The notes: generated by a model not told the origin, from the sequence alone. A stretch of 64,000 nt of DNA from Thermothielavioides terrestris NRRL 8126 (GCF_000226115.1 NC_016462.1:1116001-1180000), one strand, 5' to 3'; counted from the stretch's first letter, positions 23,441 to 36,231 are shown. Numbers and translations are program-made.

Positions 23441-25460
23441 TAGTCTTTTTACAGTCTATCGATATAGTCGTTGCCTTTCTCGAAGACGATAGCTAAGCGT
23501 CTAATGACTAGGCTCTAGCGATATATACGTATACTGTCTATAGAAGCTCTAGGAATTCTATCGACCTCTATAATACTATTAATTTTAACGCCAACCTCCG
23601 AAGGAGAGTCTAAGGATATATCTGTCTTATAGTCTTTCTAAGGTATATTAAGCGAAGAAGACCTAGCTAAAGCAATATAGATACCTCTTCCGTCTTCGCC
23701 AAATACCTCTACTCCGCCTATCTATACGGAGGTACCTACGGTAATACCTTCTAGTCTCTTCGAAGCCAAAGCTTTAAAGAAGATAATTAAGTATATTCTT
23801 ACTACTACGTTTAATATAACTTTTCTAACCCTAGCGAAGGCTAGCCTTTAGGGCCGCTTTTCTAGTTAGAATGCTATATAATAGATCAAGACCTTCGAAG
23901 AGATATATAAGGCTTATTAGGTTACTAATAATAAGATTTATATATACCTATTTGAACTTTGGTATAATACTACGATCTAGCCTATTATCTGTCATTAGAA
24001 GAAAAAGGACTAAGAGACCTAGGCAGCTTTCAAGGCTAAGTTCCTAAAGCGCTAGAAAGGCGATGATCTAGAGTAGTATAATAATAGAGGTTACCTTCGT
24101 AATCTAATCGAAGAGAGATACTAGCTAGTTGGCAAGGTTATCTATAACTACTTCGAGTTGATCAACTATATATATACTATTGCCTCTACTAAAGTTTATA
24201 AGGAGCTATAGTATATAATCGTTCCAACTATATAGCATACATTTAATTAGTAGATCTAGGTAGCTTTTAAGGACTACTAGTATACCCTAAAGAAGGACAA
24301 TAAGGACTCTATTTATATTACAAAGTAGGTAGACTTCCTCGAGTTTATTTAGAATATTCTTTAGAAGGGTCTTAACGTAGAAGACCTCTTTCTTAAGACC
24401 TATAAGCGTAAGATTGATCTATAGAAGTACTACTCGCCTTTAGCTATACCTGCTATTAAGACGACTCCTAAGCTATAGGAGTAGGAAAAGGAGGAACCGA
24501 AAAAAGCTCTTGTACCTACGTCCAACGATATCGACGATCTAGCTAATTAGCTCTAGTATCTACATATTTAGAAGTAGAAGATCACTAAGTAGTTCAAATA
24601 GAAGATCAAGGCCCTTCGTTTATATAGAATCGATCCTACTTTTAATAAGATCGAGGTGCTCTAGACGTATTTCTAGTAATAGCAGAGTCGTTTATAGGAG
24701 AGATACATTAGCTTCGTTACTAGCCTACGTATTGACAATCGTCCTTCTAGCTATAGCTAGCCTATAAGTTCTAGCTATTACTACTACTATAGTGACTTTG
24801 ACTATATAGTTCTTAAGTATATAGAGGCTATAAAAGCTATAGCTATAGGTCTAATATATCGCAAAGGTATAGACTACTGCTTTAGCGATAGGAGCAAGAA
24901 GGGCTATACACTAGCTAAGACGATCACCTTTGCGAAGGTAGATGTCAACAGTGTATAAGAGGTCAGTAAGATCGGTTAGCTTATCCTTATATATATAGCC
25001 TATTGCCTATAGTATAACAGTTACCCTATATACTAGGTATACTGTTGTAAATATAAGCGCCTAAATGGTCGCCTATTTAAGCTAGATATATCCCTAGTAC
25101 TAAATAAACACTACCTCTAGTAGTTTAAACTATATTAAGAGCCTACGACTATCTAGACGACGATCAATCGTCTTATATACGAAGGGGAGCCTAAGCTCAC
25201 CTTCGCCTTCTATTATATAGCGTCTAATCAGTTGTCGTTTTATATAGTTCTATCAAAGGAAGGTCATGTCTTAACTTAGAAGGTTGTCCTACGACCTACG
25301 CTAAAGGCTAATAAATTCTACTAACTGCCTCTTCCTCTCTTTGACTAGACTAAGGAGAAAGCTAAAGAGGAAGTAGACAAGGAAGTAGAGACTATACTTC
25401 AAGGTATATCGCCTACTAAACGTCGGTTCACTAAGGATGAAAGAGAAGACGATATTTAGA
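23440..25460 (+). pseudogene. Element N gag
   Basis: Plus frame with PLPSSPNTSTPPIYTEVPTV (about 23685-23740), then a helical capsid-like region with AAFKAKFLKR-KGDDLE (24030-24075) and NLIEERY, followed by a charged spacer. A possible knuckle region near 24860-24920 (YRKGIDYCFSDRSKKGYTLAK) is degraded. Retrotransposon Gag is assigned by context and the AFKxxFLxR pattern. Confidence 0.55.
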
Positions 25461-25499
25461 TAGACAGTACTCTTATACCTTTAGTGGAACCTCCTTGTA

Positions 25500-28400
25500 T
25501 AATATCCTTAAGAACCTAGCTATAGCGAACTATATAAAGAAAGAGGAGCTATAGTCTAAGCCACCTACGTCGAAGGTTACTACGTTGCCTCTATATATAA
25601 AGGATACGATCTATATTGCAATAAAGGCGAAGACTAGTCTAACCTTTAACGACTTAGTCTATATCTTGTCTAAATATAAGGACACTCTAATCGTATATCT
25701 ATAGGGCATTTCTACCAATGTCGAGGTCATCGACTATAAAGGGTCTAGTGTTCCTAAGCCTAATAGACTAGCTATTGTACTAAAAGATATAGGGGTCTAT
25801 ATATAGGCTCTATATACCAATGTAAATACATTTAATAGCCTTCGCTCTAACTAGACTAAAACGGTTCTAACGATCTTTAGAGTTACTAAAGATAATATAT
25901 AGGGCATCTATATAGGAAACCTCTAGAAACGTTAGATTTGTAAAGGTCTACTTAGGGATATTGACGATTATATCTATACTTTACTTTAGAAGTCTATCTC
26001 GACGCTTTTAGTCTTATAGTATATAGAACTTAGTACAATAATAAAAGTATAGTCGTTTCCTACTCTATATATCTAGTTTAAAAAAGGTTATTATAATAAG
26101 CATTTCGCCTTAATCGACTCTAGTTTAAAGTATAACTATATCTTAATAAACGTTGTTAAAAAGTATATACTACTATACTAGCTTATCAAGATTGTCTCAA
26201 AGGGTCTTTATAGCTTAGTACCGTTCTTTGGAGAGACCTAGGTCACTTTTTATTTAGGCGAAGTTGGCATCAACCTTCACTTCTTTATAACTAAGGACAC
26301 TACTAGCGGGTATAAAGCAATCCTTAGTATATCATTTGTTAAAGATATTGCTCTAACCTTCGATTACTACGATAGTAACCTAATCATTGTCAATCTACTT
26401 ATAGAAGGAAAGATAGTCTAGGCGTATATCGTTTCTAAGAAGATTATTTAATGGAATCGCTTACTATCTCTAATATAACTAGCTATTTAGAAGCAATTCT
26501 AGAGATTAACGAAGAGTCCTAAAAGAATCCTTGACTAGATAGAGATAGAGGAAGGCGAGACTACCCTCGGTTTCCTCGACGATAATACAGATAAAACAGT
26601 TTTTTATTTCGTTTTATAGAAGTCCTATATACTACTCTTTAATACTCTTTTTCACGTTGTATATTCTTATTCTTTATTTTCTCCGTCTAGATAGATGAAG
26701 ATCGAATTGTTGTCCTATTTAAAAGGGAAGAGGGGGACCCTAGTTAGAAACCCCTTTTCCAACTAGAGACTAAGGCAAAGATTCGAGTATAAAGTTAGAT
26801 ATACCTTAAAGACGTTTACGCTCTAGAAGAATATCGTAAATAAGGTTTAGCTAGTCGATTTAGCCCTATTAGATAGCTTTATACTAAAGGGAGACCTATT
26901 ATAATAGAAGAAGTAGTTTATAAAGGCTAAAGTAAAGATATAGTTCGAGAAGAAATAGGACGATCTTATAGTCCTTCGTTTCTCAGATCTTAAGCTAGGC
27001 TTAAAGCTTACTAAGGAGCGTCTTTAAGCAATACTTACTACTATAGACAGTTTCCTTAATAAGCTAGAAAAGGAGATATTCGCTAAGATCTTATAAAACT
27101 AGGAAGCTACACTTATATAGGATTTCACTAAGTATAGGTATATCTATAAGGATATTGTCCTACCCTAGTACATTAAGACTATCCTATATAAGGCCTAGCA
27201 GAGTAAGTCTATTCCGATTCCAAAGCCGCTAATACTAAAGGTCATTAATCTGCTTAGAGAGAGGCAAATATATAGGATTATTAAGTATAGCTATATAAGC
27301 TATTATAATAACTAGTTCTTTATTCTTAAGAAGGACGGTGGATTATAGCTTATTAATAATACCTAAAAGGCCAATGCTATAACGATCTATAACGCTTTCG
27401 TCCTACCTACTATAGAGGAATTTAATAAGGACTTCAGTAGCTATAAGCTAATGTTTCTCCTAGATCTCTTCTCTAGTTACAACTAGGTCAATCTCGATAA
27501 ATAGAGCTATGATTTAACGACCTTTTCGACGCCGATTAGTCTCTTCTATATATATACGCTATCGATAGGAGGTATAAATTCCATTGCCTAATTCTAGCGG
27601 GCTATAACAACGATCTTTAGTAACTTTATCCTAGATGTCTATTAAGTCTACCTAGACGACATTGTAGTAAAAGGTCCTTGATCTAATTATAATAGCCATC
27701 TAGATAGAGAAGGACATTGTAAATTTATTGTCAAGTATCTTAAAAACATTGATATAGTATTGCTAAACGTAGAGCTAGTAAGTATAATTATTATTATAGT
27801 AAAGTCGAAATAGGCGTAGTCGAAAGTGGTTCTACTTAGTTATCTTTATATACCTAATAGGCATCTTCCTAAAGAAGTAAAGGTAATTAAGATAAAGGAG
27901 TAGAAGACCTATTCTAACGTTAAAGAAGTATATACCTTTATTAGAATAGTTAGATACTACTAGATTTGGATCAAAGGCTTTATAATTATCGCGATTCCTC
28001 TTTATACCCTAATAAAGAAAGACACTAAATAGACTTAGAGGCCTACTAAGTAAAAGGCGATAGACGAGCTAAAGGAGAAAATTACTACTATTCTAGTCTT
28101 TACAACGCTCGTTTATAGCGATCTATAGTATAGTATAATCTTCCTAGTTTACAACGCTAGTATCCTCGACTAAGGAGGTATACTTAAGTAGATTGGTCTT
28201 AATAGCAAAAGATACCTATATAGGTTCGAGAGTAGTATTTAATCAAAGGTAAAGAAGCGGTATAATGCTACGAAGAGGGAGCTAAGGGGGCTGCTCTTTC
28301 TCCTAAAGCGTTTTCATCGCTATCTCTTTAGCGTATATTTTACTATAGAGACCGATACTCTGGTTCTAGTCTATTAGCTTAATAGTACTATAAGCGATAT

Positions 28401-30690
28401 TCTAGGTACTCTTATAATACATTGGATTGCTTAGATCTACCTATTCGACTTCGAAGTCAAGTATATCCTAGGTCTTAAAAACGTTGTAGCTAACGCGTTA
28501 TCCTATAAGCCGCCTAGGCCCTCTAACTATATAGAGAAGAAGTCGGAGAAGGATATCGATAACTAGGTCGACGCCTAAATCTTTATCAACTATATAGGCG
28601 AAGAGACTTCGTATTCGGAGGGGAAGCTAGAACCTATCTACCTTTGAGATAGTTACTCCTAACGTTCCTAGGACATTGCCTACTTTCTATCGACGATAGA
28701 AGCTCTATTTAGCTATAGTCTATACTAGAAGCGACGTTAGCTTAAAAGGGAAGTATTAAAGTACTTCGTCGAGGATCGTCACCTTTTCCTCCAAAGTATA
28801 AATTATATATAGTGTTATAGGCATATTGTTAATACCCCTAAGGAGAGGCGTTTAATCTTCGACTAGTATTATAATAAGGTTAGCTATTATAGGAGGGAGC
28901 CGACGTACCAACGAGTAATAAACCACTACTACTAGCATAGTATATACGAGGATATAGCGAACTGGATTTAGGCTTATACCCTATATCAAGTGTACAATGC
29001 CTAGAGGTTTAAAGAAACGGTAGATTAGATAGCGCCTCCGCCTTTTCCTTTTACTAAATAGCACTTTGATATCTAATATATATCGTCTAGCTATAGGGAG
29101 AAGAAGTATTTCTTTATTAAGGCTCGCAACGATCTTATAGAATATATCGAGGCTAAGATTCTATTAAATAAGTCTTCTAAGTCTATTAAGTCCTTTATCT
29201 TATAATATATCCTTTGTCGCTAGGGTTACCCTATAGTTATAGTTGTCGACGAAGGCTCTAAGTTCAAAGGCGAAGTCAAGGAGATCTTTTGTAAGTTAGG
29301 TATTAAGAAAGTCATTATCTCGCTATACAATTTATATATAAATAGTATAAATGAGGCTAGCTATATCCCAATTACTACCTTATTTATAAAAATGACTAAT
29401 AGTATAGGAAAGAGGTAGAGGGAGCTCCTTCTATATATCTTATATATAGATCGTATAATCGTTAAAGGCTTTTATAGAATATCTCCCTTCTTTCTTACTT
29501 ACAATTATAAGCCTATTAGTCTAGTCGAGTTTGATGTTCCTATATAGTGAATTTTTACCTAGGACTTTGTCTACGCCTAGTTAGAGGAAGAAGATCCTAC
29601 GAAGGTCTATACTAAGCTTATTGCCCTCTATGCCTATATCCTTTAGAAAGTAGAGTATAATTATAAGATTGCCGTTGAATAGGTTGCTATAGTCTATAAG
29701 AAGATAGCTAAACACTGTAATAAAGCCTATAAACGTAAATTTCGTTTAGAAAATATAGTAATATCTATTGGCGACCTTGTCCTTATCTATAATAACGTTT
29801 AGTAGCTAGATATAAGTTTAGTCTAGAAGCTAGAATACTATTGGTTTAATCTATTCTATATTCAAATAATTAAAGACTAGGACATTTACTTCCTAGAGAC
29901 TTTAGACAATATACCTATCTAGACGCTATATCCTCTAAATTATATAAAGAAGTTCTTTAAACTGGATAACGTCTAGCTAGAAGTGGACGATATAAACCTA
30001 TTCCTCTACTTAGAGGGGCGTAGCGATAATGAGCATTACTACGATAGTTGCTACGACGATAGCTACCTTGACGAAGGCTATCGCCTCGATAGTCGCTATA
30101 ACGAAGTATAGAACGATAGGGGAGCTAATCCTAGCCCTAGCGCTAGCTAAGACTTAGCTACTTTAGCGCTCTACAATAGGGAAATGTATACTAAATACTT
30201 CTAAAGAGAACGTTACTACCTCGATAGTCGTTTAAAGCTCTATAAGGATAGCGAAGAAGGGTCTAGTACTATTAAAGACAACTAGAATATTAGCGACTAG
30301 ACTATAGGTTATTACCCTTATCAACTAGCTAAGACTTCCGACTATAGTCAACTAGTTAAGCTTCCTTATAGTAGCGAACTATATAACGCTTTAACTAGTC
30401 GACGGTATCGCCTTAGCGATCCTTATCGCGCTTATAGCAATAGCCTACTAAAGGAGGAAATTGTACAAATAGTTGCTAAGGACGCTACGACTATAGTAGA
30501 GGAGGAGGTCCTCGAGGAGGAAACCCCTAGTTGTACTATAGCGCTTTAGGCTAGCTAGACTCGCTCAACTATAAAGGGGGTAAGGAAGGAGCGACCTCGT
30601 TAGAAGCTTATCGTCGAAATCCCCTATAGAAAACTACCTAGTTTTAACACTAGCCCTCTAGACGTATAAGGACGTACATTTTAGAAAGGG
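25500..30690 (+). pseudogene. Element N pol: protease, RT, RNase H, integrase
   Basis: The protease segment is FALIDSSLKYNYI (about 26105-26145). RT has FILKKDGGL-LINNT (27312-27360), FLLDLFSSYN-VNLDK and the intact catalytic YLDDIVVKGP (about 27650-27680). RNase H follows near 28120-28500. Integrase has FFIKARNDLIEYIEAK (29113-29160) and IVVDEGSKFKGEVKEIF (about 29240-29292) as first and second acidic blocks. A long acidic/Tyr-rich tail ends at SPLDVQGR near 30670. The RT resembles Ty3/gypsy elements with a YLDD box. Stops are RIP-type. Confidence 0.8.
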
Positions 30691-32540
30691 GGGAGAATAT
30701 AGAAGCTACTGCCTCCGATAGTTTCATTAGCGTTTAGCTATATTTTCTTTCTAATATTCGTTGTTATATCGGCCTCCTATTTACCAGTGATATCTCCGTT
30801 AGCTATATCTTACTTAGTCTTTGTCTATCTACTGTCTTTCGCTTGTTTTTAGCCCTTAGGACTTTATTCTTTTTCGCTAGTACCTAAGTTTTCTTTCTAA
30901 GGGGCGGCCCTACTTTTAGAGGCTTTATAGTTGTTTTTACCTTTATTTTTCACTTCTGCCCTCTAGATAGATAGTTTCTATTATATAGGACTAAGTTTCT
31001 TAGAGCCAAAGTCAAAGCTAAGAAAAATCTATAATTAGGATATATAGTCTCTCAATCTATTGTCTATAGGCCAAGCTCCTAGACTATATCCTACCCTCTA
31101 CCTATCTTTGTCTATTTTCTTTATCCCTTAGTGATATAAGCTCTTATAGTTAGCCTAGTACTATGCTATTTGTTCCTTAATAGCAACCTCTAGTAGGACA
31201 AACCACTCTTAGCCTACCTCTTCTAAACGTAGCTTCAGCCTAAGATCGTTCTTCGGATTATATAGAAGATAGTTCTATAAGATTAAGTCCTAAGCTAGGT
31301 ACTTCTAATTATTCCTATAGACATAAGTCTAAGTATACTCCTTCTCTAACTAGATATAATTAGTATATTTATTACTAAAGAGAGGAGTAAAAGAAGCGTA
31401 GCTATTAAAGGGCTAAATTATATAGACGTCCCTATCTTTATTGAAAAGAGTTGTCGAATACTAGTACGATAGTTTATAGCTATAGTAAAGCACTTTGTTG
31501 CTATAGGAGTATTAGTCTTTCTCTACTTAGAGAGCGAATATAAAAGGGAAGTATAGCACTTATTTACAACTCTATACCTAGATCAGAAGCACTAATATTT
31601 AGTTTAGGTGTATAGTAAGATAATATATCTAACGTCTAAATGATCTACTATTGTAATGCTCTATAAACATTAGACGAAGGACTTAGGTATTATAGTACTA
31701 CTCAACTACGTCAACTAGCCTATCGTCGATATAAACCGATCGCTATATTCTACGCTAATCTTACTAATTGCTCAATAGGACCTACTAGACGTATAGCAAT
31801 CTAACGTTTAGTCGATAGATCTTAATTATACTATAGATAGCCTTATATTCGACTAAGATTATAGTATACTCGTTAGTATAGTACTTATCTTTTAGCATTA
31901 GCGGATCCCTTATCTTACTTTGGACTACCTAGATATACTTCTAGGCTACGAAGATCGTTGTTTTCGGTACTAGTGAGAGATCGATCTAGTAGTTTATAAT
32001 CCTATATAGCAGTGGCCTCTAGTCGCTCGCTTTATTAGTAATTTCCTACAATATATCGTAGGTATACTAGTTGCTTAGTATTATAGTTTCTAGGTTGTAA
32101 ATTTATATATAGGAGCTATATATAAACTTAAAAAGGAAGTAAAAGACCCGACTAAGAACCTAATCCAACTAGAGAGAGGAGAGCGCTAGAATAAAGTAGC
32201 GAGAAGGTTAAAGGAAGAAAATAGTTCTAGGATAATAAGGAGGAGAGGAAGGCCTTAAGAATTTAGGGGGCAAATACTCATTTCTAGCCAATTAGTAGGC
32301 GCTACGAGCCTTATCTATTTTCTTTTACCTAGTTTAGGAAAGAGCTAAGTAGCCCTCCTACCTTTAAAGGCTTGTCTACCCCTTTTTCTTAATCCTCTTA
32401 CTAGTTTATTTATAATCAACTATTTCTTCTACCTCGCCTATTATACTTTGATTTTTCTTATAATCGTTTTAATTGGTCTAGAACTTTCTATCTAAAGAGC
32501 GACTTTTCTTATAAGCTAATTTTTTATATATTATCGCAAA
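30691..32540. other. Element N unassigned segment between pol and the Ulp1-like ORF
   Basis: About 1.85 kb without a frame I can defend on either strand. It could be an internal promoter/leader for the downstream ORF, or the relic of another insertion. Confidence 0.4.
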
Positions 32541-32559
32541 TATCGCTATAGGCTATTAT

Positions 32560-34770
32560 AGGATTCCTAATTTCGTAGGGCCTATATAGCCCTAGGCCAA
32601 TGTAATTGCCAACCTAGGATAGAAGTAGCCGCTTAGAGAGCTTAAGTTTCATATACTATAAGGTTCGTAGAGGCCTACTAGCGATAGCGATTAGGCGTAG
32701 TATTATACCTCCTTTATATAATAAAAGCTAAGCTTAAAGATGCTAGGCCACCTAGGTAAGACTAGCCCTAAGCTTTTTCTATTTTTATAGACTTTAAAGA
32801 AGTACCTATAAGATATAATCAACTAACGACCTAATTAGATCTTAAGCCCTCGGCTTAGTGTAAACCCTAAGATTGTAAAATACCTATTCCTAGACTAGCT
32901 AGAGAGAAAGTCCCTAATAGATTAGTTTTTCGATATCTATTTCGTAGATATAGGTATTTCGCTCTTTAATATAGAAGGTATATTACTTAGTAAAGAATAG
33001 CTAGATTATAGGACGATCTTAGACGTTATATAGTTTTTCTTTCGCCTTTATAAGGACTGTCTCTAGATCTACCTATAGCTAGTCTTAGACTATAGTCCTA
33101 TACCAAAGGAGTTCTACCAATCTAACCAAAGGGTCATTGCTAATAATTGCCGTTTCTAGGTCTTCCTTTGCTTCGTCGATAGAAAGCATTAGGTAGTCGC
33201 GATCTTCGATTAAGTTGGAGGTCGGCTCTACTACTTCGACTCCTTATTCAAGAGCTTAGAGACGTATACCGATATCTTATTAGAGGTCTAGATCGCCTTT
33301 CAGTCTATCTATAGGTTCCTTTAGATATAGCTATATAAGGAGGTTATTATCTACTACCTTTAGTAAAGTTTAGAATAGGAGTATAGATAGTTCGCTTTTA
33401 AGTTTATATAAGCTTTTCTTTAAGAACTCTAGCCTTGCCTTTTAGATAAATAGATATAGTTTAAGCTACTTTAGCTTTGGCTATACTAAGGAGATAGTAA
33501 GATAGTTATATAGCGGTATATATTGTACTTATAGTTAGGAACTTATAGACTAGCTCTTAGTACTTTTAAAGATTGTTTACTTTATACTAAAGTAGTCCCT
33601 TTACTACTATAGGACAATAGTAAGATATATAAGCTCCCTCTAGACCTATTATCTCTAACTAAAGAGTCTATATAGCCTATAGTCTTAGAGTACAACGAAG
33701 ATAAAGTAATTAAAGTCCTTTAGGTCGATAACGTATTTATACTTAATGTTCCTAGACTCGATAACCTACCTATATATTTCTATAACTACTTTAGCGATAT
33801 AGAACTTAGGATCCTAGCTATATACTCAATAGTATTTAAAGAAGCCTAGCTCCCTAACTAGAATGAGAAAAGAGTAATTACTATCGTCTAAATTATCCTT
33901 GTACCCTAGTCAAAGAAGGACATAGCCTATTAGGTATACTACTATAGGGTTATAGAACTCCTACTAGATAGATAGTTAAGTAGCGTATTACCTTTATAAG
34001 ACCCTATAGGCGACTTTGGACAATAGCTATAGAGCACATTCCTAGTATCTAGCACTATACTACCCCTCCGACCAAAGGACTAGTAAGCTGCTTTAGGTCT
34101 ACTAATAGTACTTATAGAAGATTTTAACAATATATCAACCTAGTAGGATATTGAAGCTAAGATTATAGAGATTACTACGCTATAAGCAACTATAATACAA
34201 AGGTTTGTTAATACCCCTATAGACAAGATAGACTAGGAGCACCTCCTTAGTAGCGACCTAGTTAAGGACCTTAAGGTATTAGTATAGGCAGCCCTTAAGA
34301 AGATAGTACTCGATCCCTACCTCTAGGAAGAGGAGACGCTCGTCTATACGCTTATAAAGAGGCTAGACTACCTTAAGATGTCTTATACACTAGTACAGAA
34401 GTATCTTTAGGTATATAGATCACCTATATTATCTAGCTAGACGTCACCTTTAGTATAGCACTATAGTAAGCGCCTTCGCAAAGAGCCTATAAAGCCTAGA
34501 CATCTACTTTATCTACCTCTATACGACCTATACAACTATATCTTCGCCTATAAGTATAAGTATCTAATATAGTAGCAAGGATAGGATATATATATCAAAG
34601 AAATAGAGGAGTACGAAAGACAATGTAATTAGCTACTATAGCTAGCTAGACCTTCGTAAGCTAAGAGAGCTATATATAGAGAGTAGCTTAAAGAGTAGCG
34701 ACGATAAGAGGCGTATACTATAGAGCTTTTAAGGTACAAGCTTGCCTATAAGAGCGTATAGTAAGCTTAA
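32560..34770 (+). pseudogene. Ulp1/C48-like cysteine protease ORF within element N
   Basis: A plus-strand frame of about 730 codons with roughly 4% stops, almost all TAG/TAA. The core reads KH-VVAIFD-VGGRLYYFDS: His at 33187-33189 followed by TAG (Trp expected), and Asp at 33238-33240, 17 residues later. Forty-eight residues on, TAT AGA TAG TTC at 33382-33393 is what RIP makes of Cys-Gly-Trp-Phe. The codon six before that Tyr is TAA (33364-33366), a RIP product of CAA (Gln). Yeast Ulp1 has His514, Asp531, Gln574 and Cys580, the same order with near-identical spacing. The following 400 residues are helical and charged and run up to the purine-rich stretch before the 3' LTR. Ulp1 proteases process or remove SUMO; a role in this element is inference. 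The active-site Cys and Gln are mutated, so the copy is dead. Confidence 0.68.
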
Positions 34771-34789
34771 AAGGGAAATGTAAATTAAG

Positions 34790-35273
34790 GTGATAGACTG
34801 CCTAGATATAGGGACCTAGGTTTTTTTTTCTATTTATTTTAATACATTGTATTCGTTGCTAGGGGGTCTAGCCCTCTAATTATATATATTTAAATAGACT
34901 AAGCCTATCTTCTTCGTCATTAAGCAAGGTATTAAGTAGTTATTAATATACGTTCGTTGACACTACATTAGTGGTTCTCCTTCTTCTAGGAAGGCTATTG
35001 AGCCTCTCCTCTTATTGTTCTACCTCTATTTAGACGATAGGCATTCGAGCTATTAAGCTCTGACCGTATTCTTATTATCTTTTGTCTTCCTACTATATCT
35101 CACTAGACGTACCTGAGCTATATATCTTCCTCTTGGAAGACATCCTTCCCGCTATTCGATACGTACTATCTTCATCCATCTAGAGGGACACTATATTCCT
35201 TTGGGAGCTATCTCGCGCGCCTGGTCCTAGGTGTGGTAGGGTAGATTGATATAGAGGTTTTGCACTATTTCAC
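34790..35273 (+). repeat. Element N 3' LTR (about 484 bp)
   Basis: Less mutated than the 5' copy (for example GCGCGCCTGG near 35215 against ATATGCCTAG). Preceded by a purine-rich tract (aaaagggaaatgtaaattaag, about 34769-34789). Ends ..GCACTATTTCAC. Confidence 0.85.
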
Positions 35274-35401
35274 TAGGCTAGCTAGGATAATGTCGATCTT
35301 TATATCGGCTTTTAAAGATATAGTAGTTGCTACTAAGCGCTATATATAGGGCTATATACTTAGAGATAGGGCTAGGTTTTCGAGCTAATAAGACTCTTAA
35401 T
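35274..35401 (-). pseudogene. Copia-L 5' leader and start of gag
   Basis: On the minus strand this follows the copia LTR and precedes the N insertion. The best frame gives TTISLKADIKIDIILASL up to the junction, a plausible Gag N-terminus continuing at 22165. The start ATG is not visible. The join across N is not strictly in frame, suggesting a small indel at the insertion. Confidence 0.5.
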
Positions 35402-35611
35402 TGTTACAACCGCTATATAGGCTTAGGAAGATGAAGCTATCACGATACAAGCAATATATATAACTAGGATCAATCGTAGTATTAAGGATGTTGTATTGTA
35501 GGAGAGTTTTCCTAATCAGGAGCCTAGTCTTAGGCGGCAGTTGGGCATCAGGCCGGTGGATCCTAATCTCGGTGGGCCGGCCCGCTACCCCGGGCCGGGC
35601 TAGTTCTGACA
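35402..35611 (-). repeat. Copia-L 5' LTR (210 bp) at the left edge of the gene island
   Basis: Aligns over its full 210 bp with 56694-56903. Plus-strand ends are TGTTACAACC and GTTCTGACA. Copia coding sequence lies to its left, so on the minus strand this is the 5' LTR. Its right edge falls inside the kinase reading frame. The left half is TA-rich and the right half still GC-rich. Confidence 0.85.
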
Positions 35612-35876
35612 CGTACTTGGCGCGCTCGAGGCGGATCCCCCCGTCTTCGTCGATGCCCAGGCAGCCGATGATATTGGGGTGGCGGCCCAGTCGGCGGTAG
35701 ATGCGCTTCTCGGTGGCCACGTTGGCCGTCGGTACGGCCTCGCGGTAGGACAGCTTGATCACCTCGCCGGGCCGGTCGGCGAAGGTGTAGACGGCCCCGG
35801 ACCCGCCCATCATTAGCAGCTCGGCGCCCTTGGGCCTAGATACGCCGTAAGAGTTCGTTGTTTCGGTGTCGGCCAT
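35612..35876 (-). pseudogene. Protein kinase N-terminal fragment, truncated by copia LTR
   Basis: Eighty-eight codons from ATG at 35876 encode the N-lobe of a protein kinase: Gly-rich loop MGGSGAVYTF, the beta-3 lysine in EVIKLSY, a helix-C-like segment (NVATEKRIYRRLGRHPNI) and hinge-proximal strands ending DGGIRLERAKY. At 35611 the sequence switches to the copia LTR, adding about 70 unrelated residues to the frame. The catalytic HRD loop, DFG and C-lobe are absent from the window. Similar small kinases are common in filamentous fungi. The 355-bp gap upstream, before the phosphoesterase stop, would hold its promoter. Confidence 0.75.
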
Positions 35877-36231
35877 ACTGCCGACAGGTCATGCGGTGAA
35901 GCAAGAAAACTTGGACTACTCGAGGAGCGGCAAGGCGCGTTGCAGGTTTTGTGCGGCGGGGTTGGTTGGCTGCTTGATTTAAATTTCGAGACACCGCTCT
36001 TTGTTTGAGATTCCCTACTTGCCTGCGAGAGGGGAGGGGGCGCGTGGCCAGTGTGCCTTCCCAACAGACGGTCGTTTTTCTGGTTGGCACACCAGACTTT
36101 TTGTGGTTGCGTTCTTGGGGTGCCGTGCCAGCATTTTTTTTGAGGGCCAAATTCGAGCTATGTAAATAGTGTCGACCCCAGAGTCTAAGAAAGAAGACAA
36201 GCCATCTCTCAGCACCAAATCTCCCTTTTGA

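Larger units (their letters stand above)
22173..35273 (+). mobile_element. Element N: large Ty3/gypsy-type element carrying a Ulp1-like protease ORF
   Basis: It has two LTRs of about 484 bp (22173-22657 and 34790-35273) with 12.1 kb between them. With ends taken as GTGA..TCAC, both flanks show TAGG (22169-22172 and 35274-35277). With conventional TG..CA ends (22174/35272), the 5-bp flanks do not match perfectly. Plus-strand order: leader, gag, protease, RT/RNase H, integrase, about 1.9 kb unassigned, Ulp1-like ORF, LTR. It lies within the start of copia-L gag. RIP mutations occur throughout. Confidence 0.85.
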
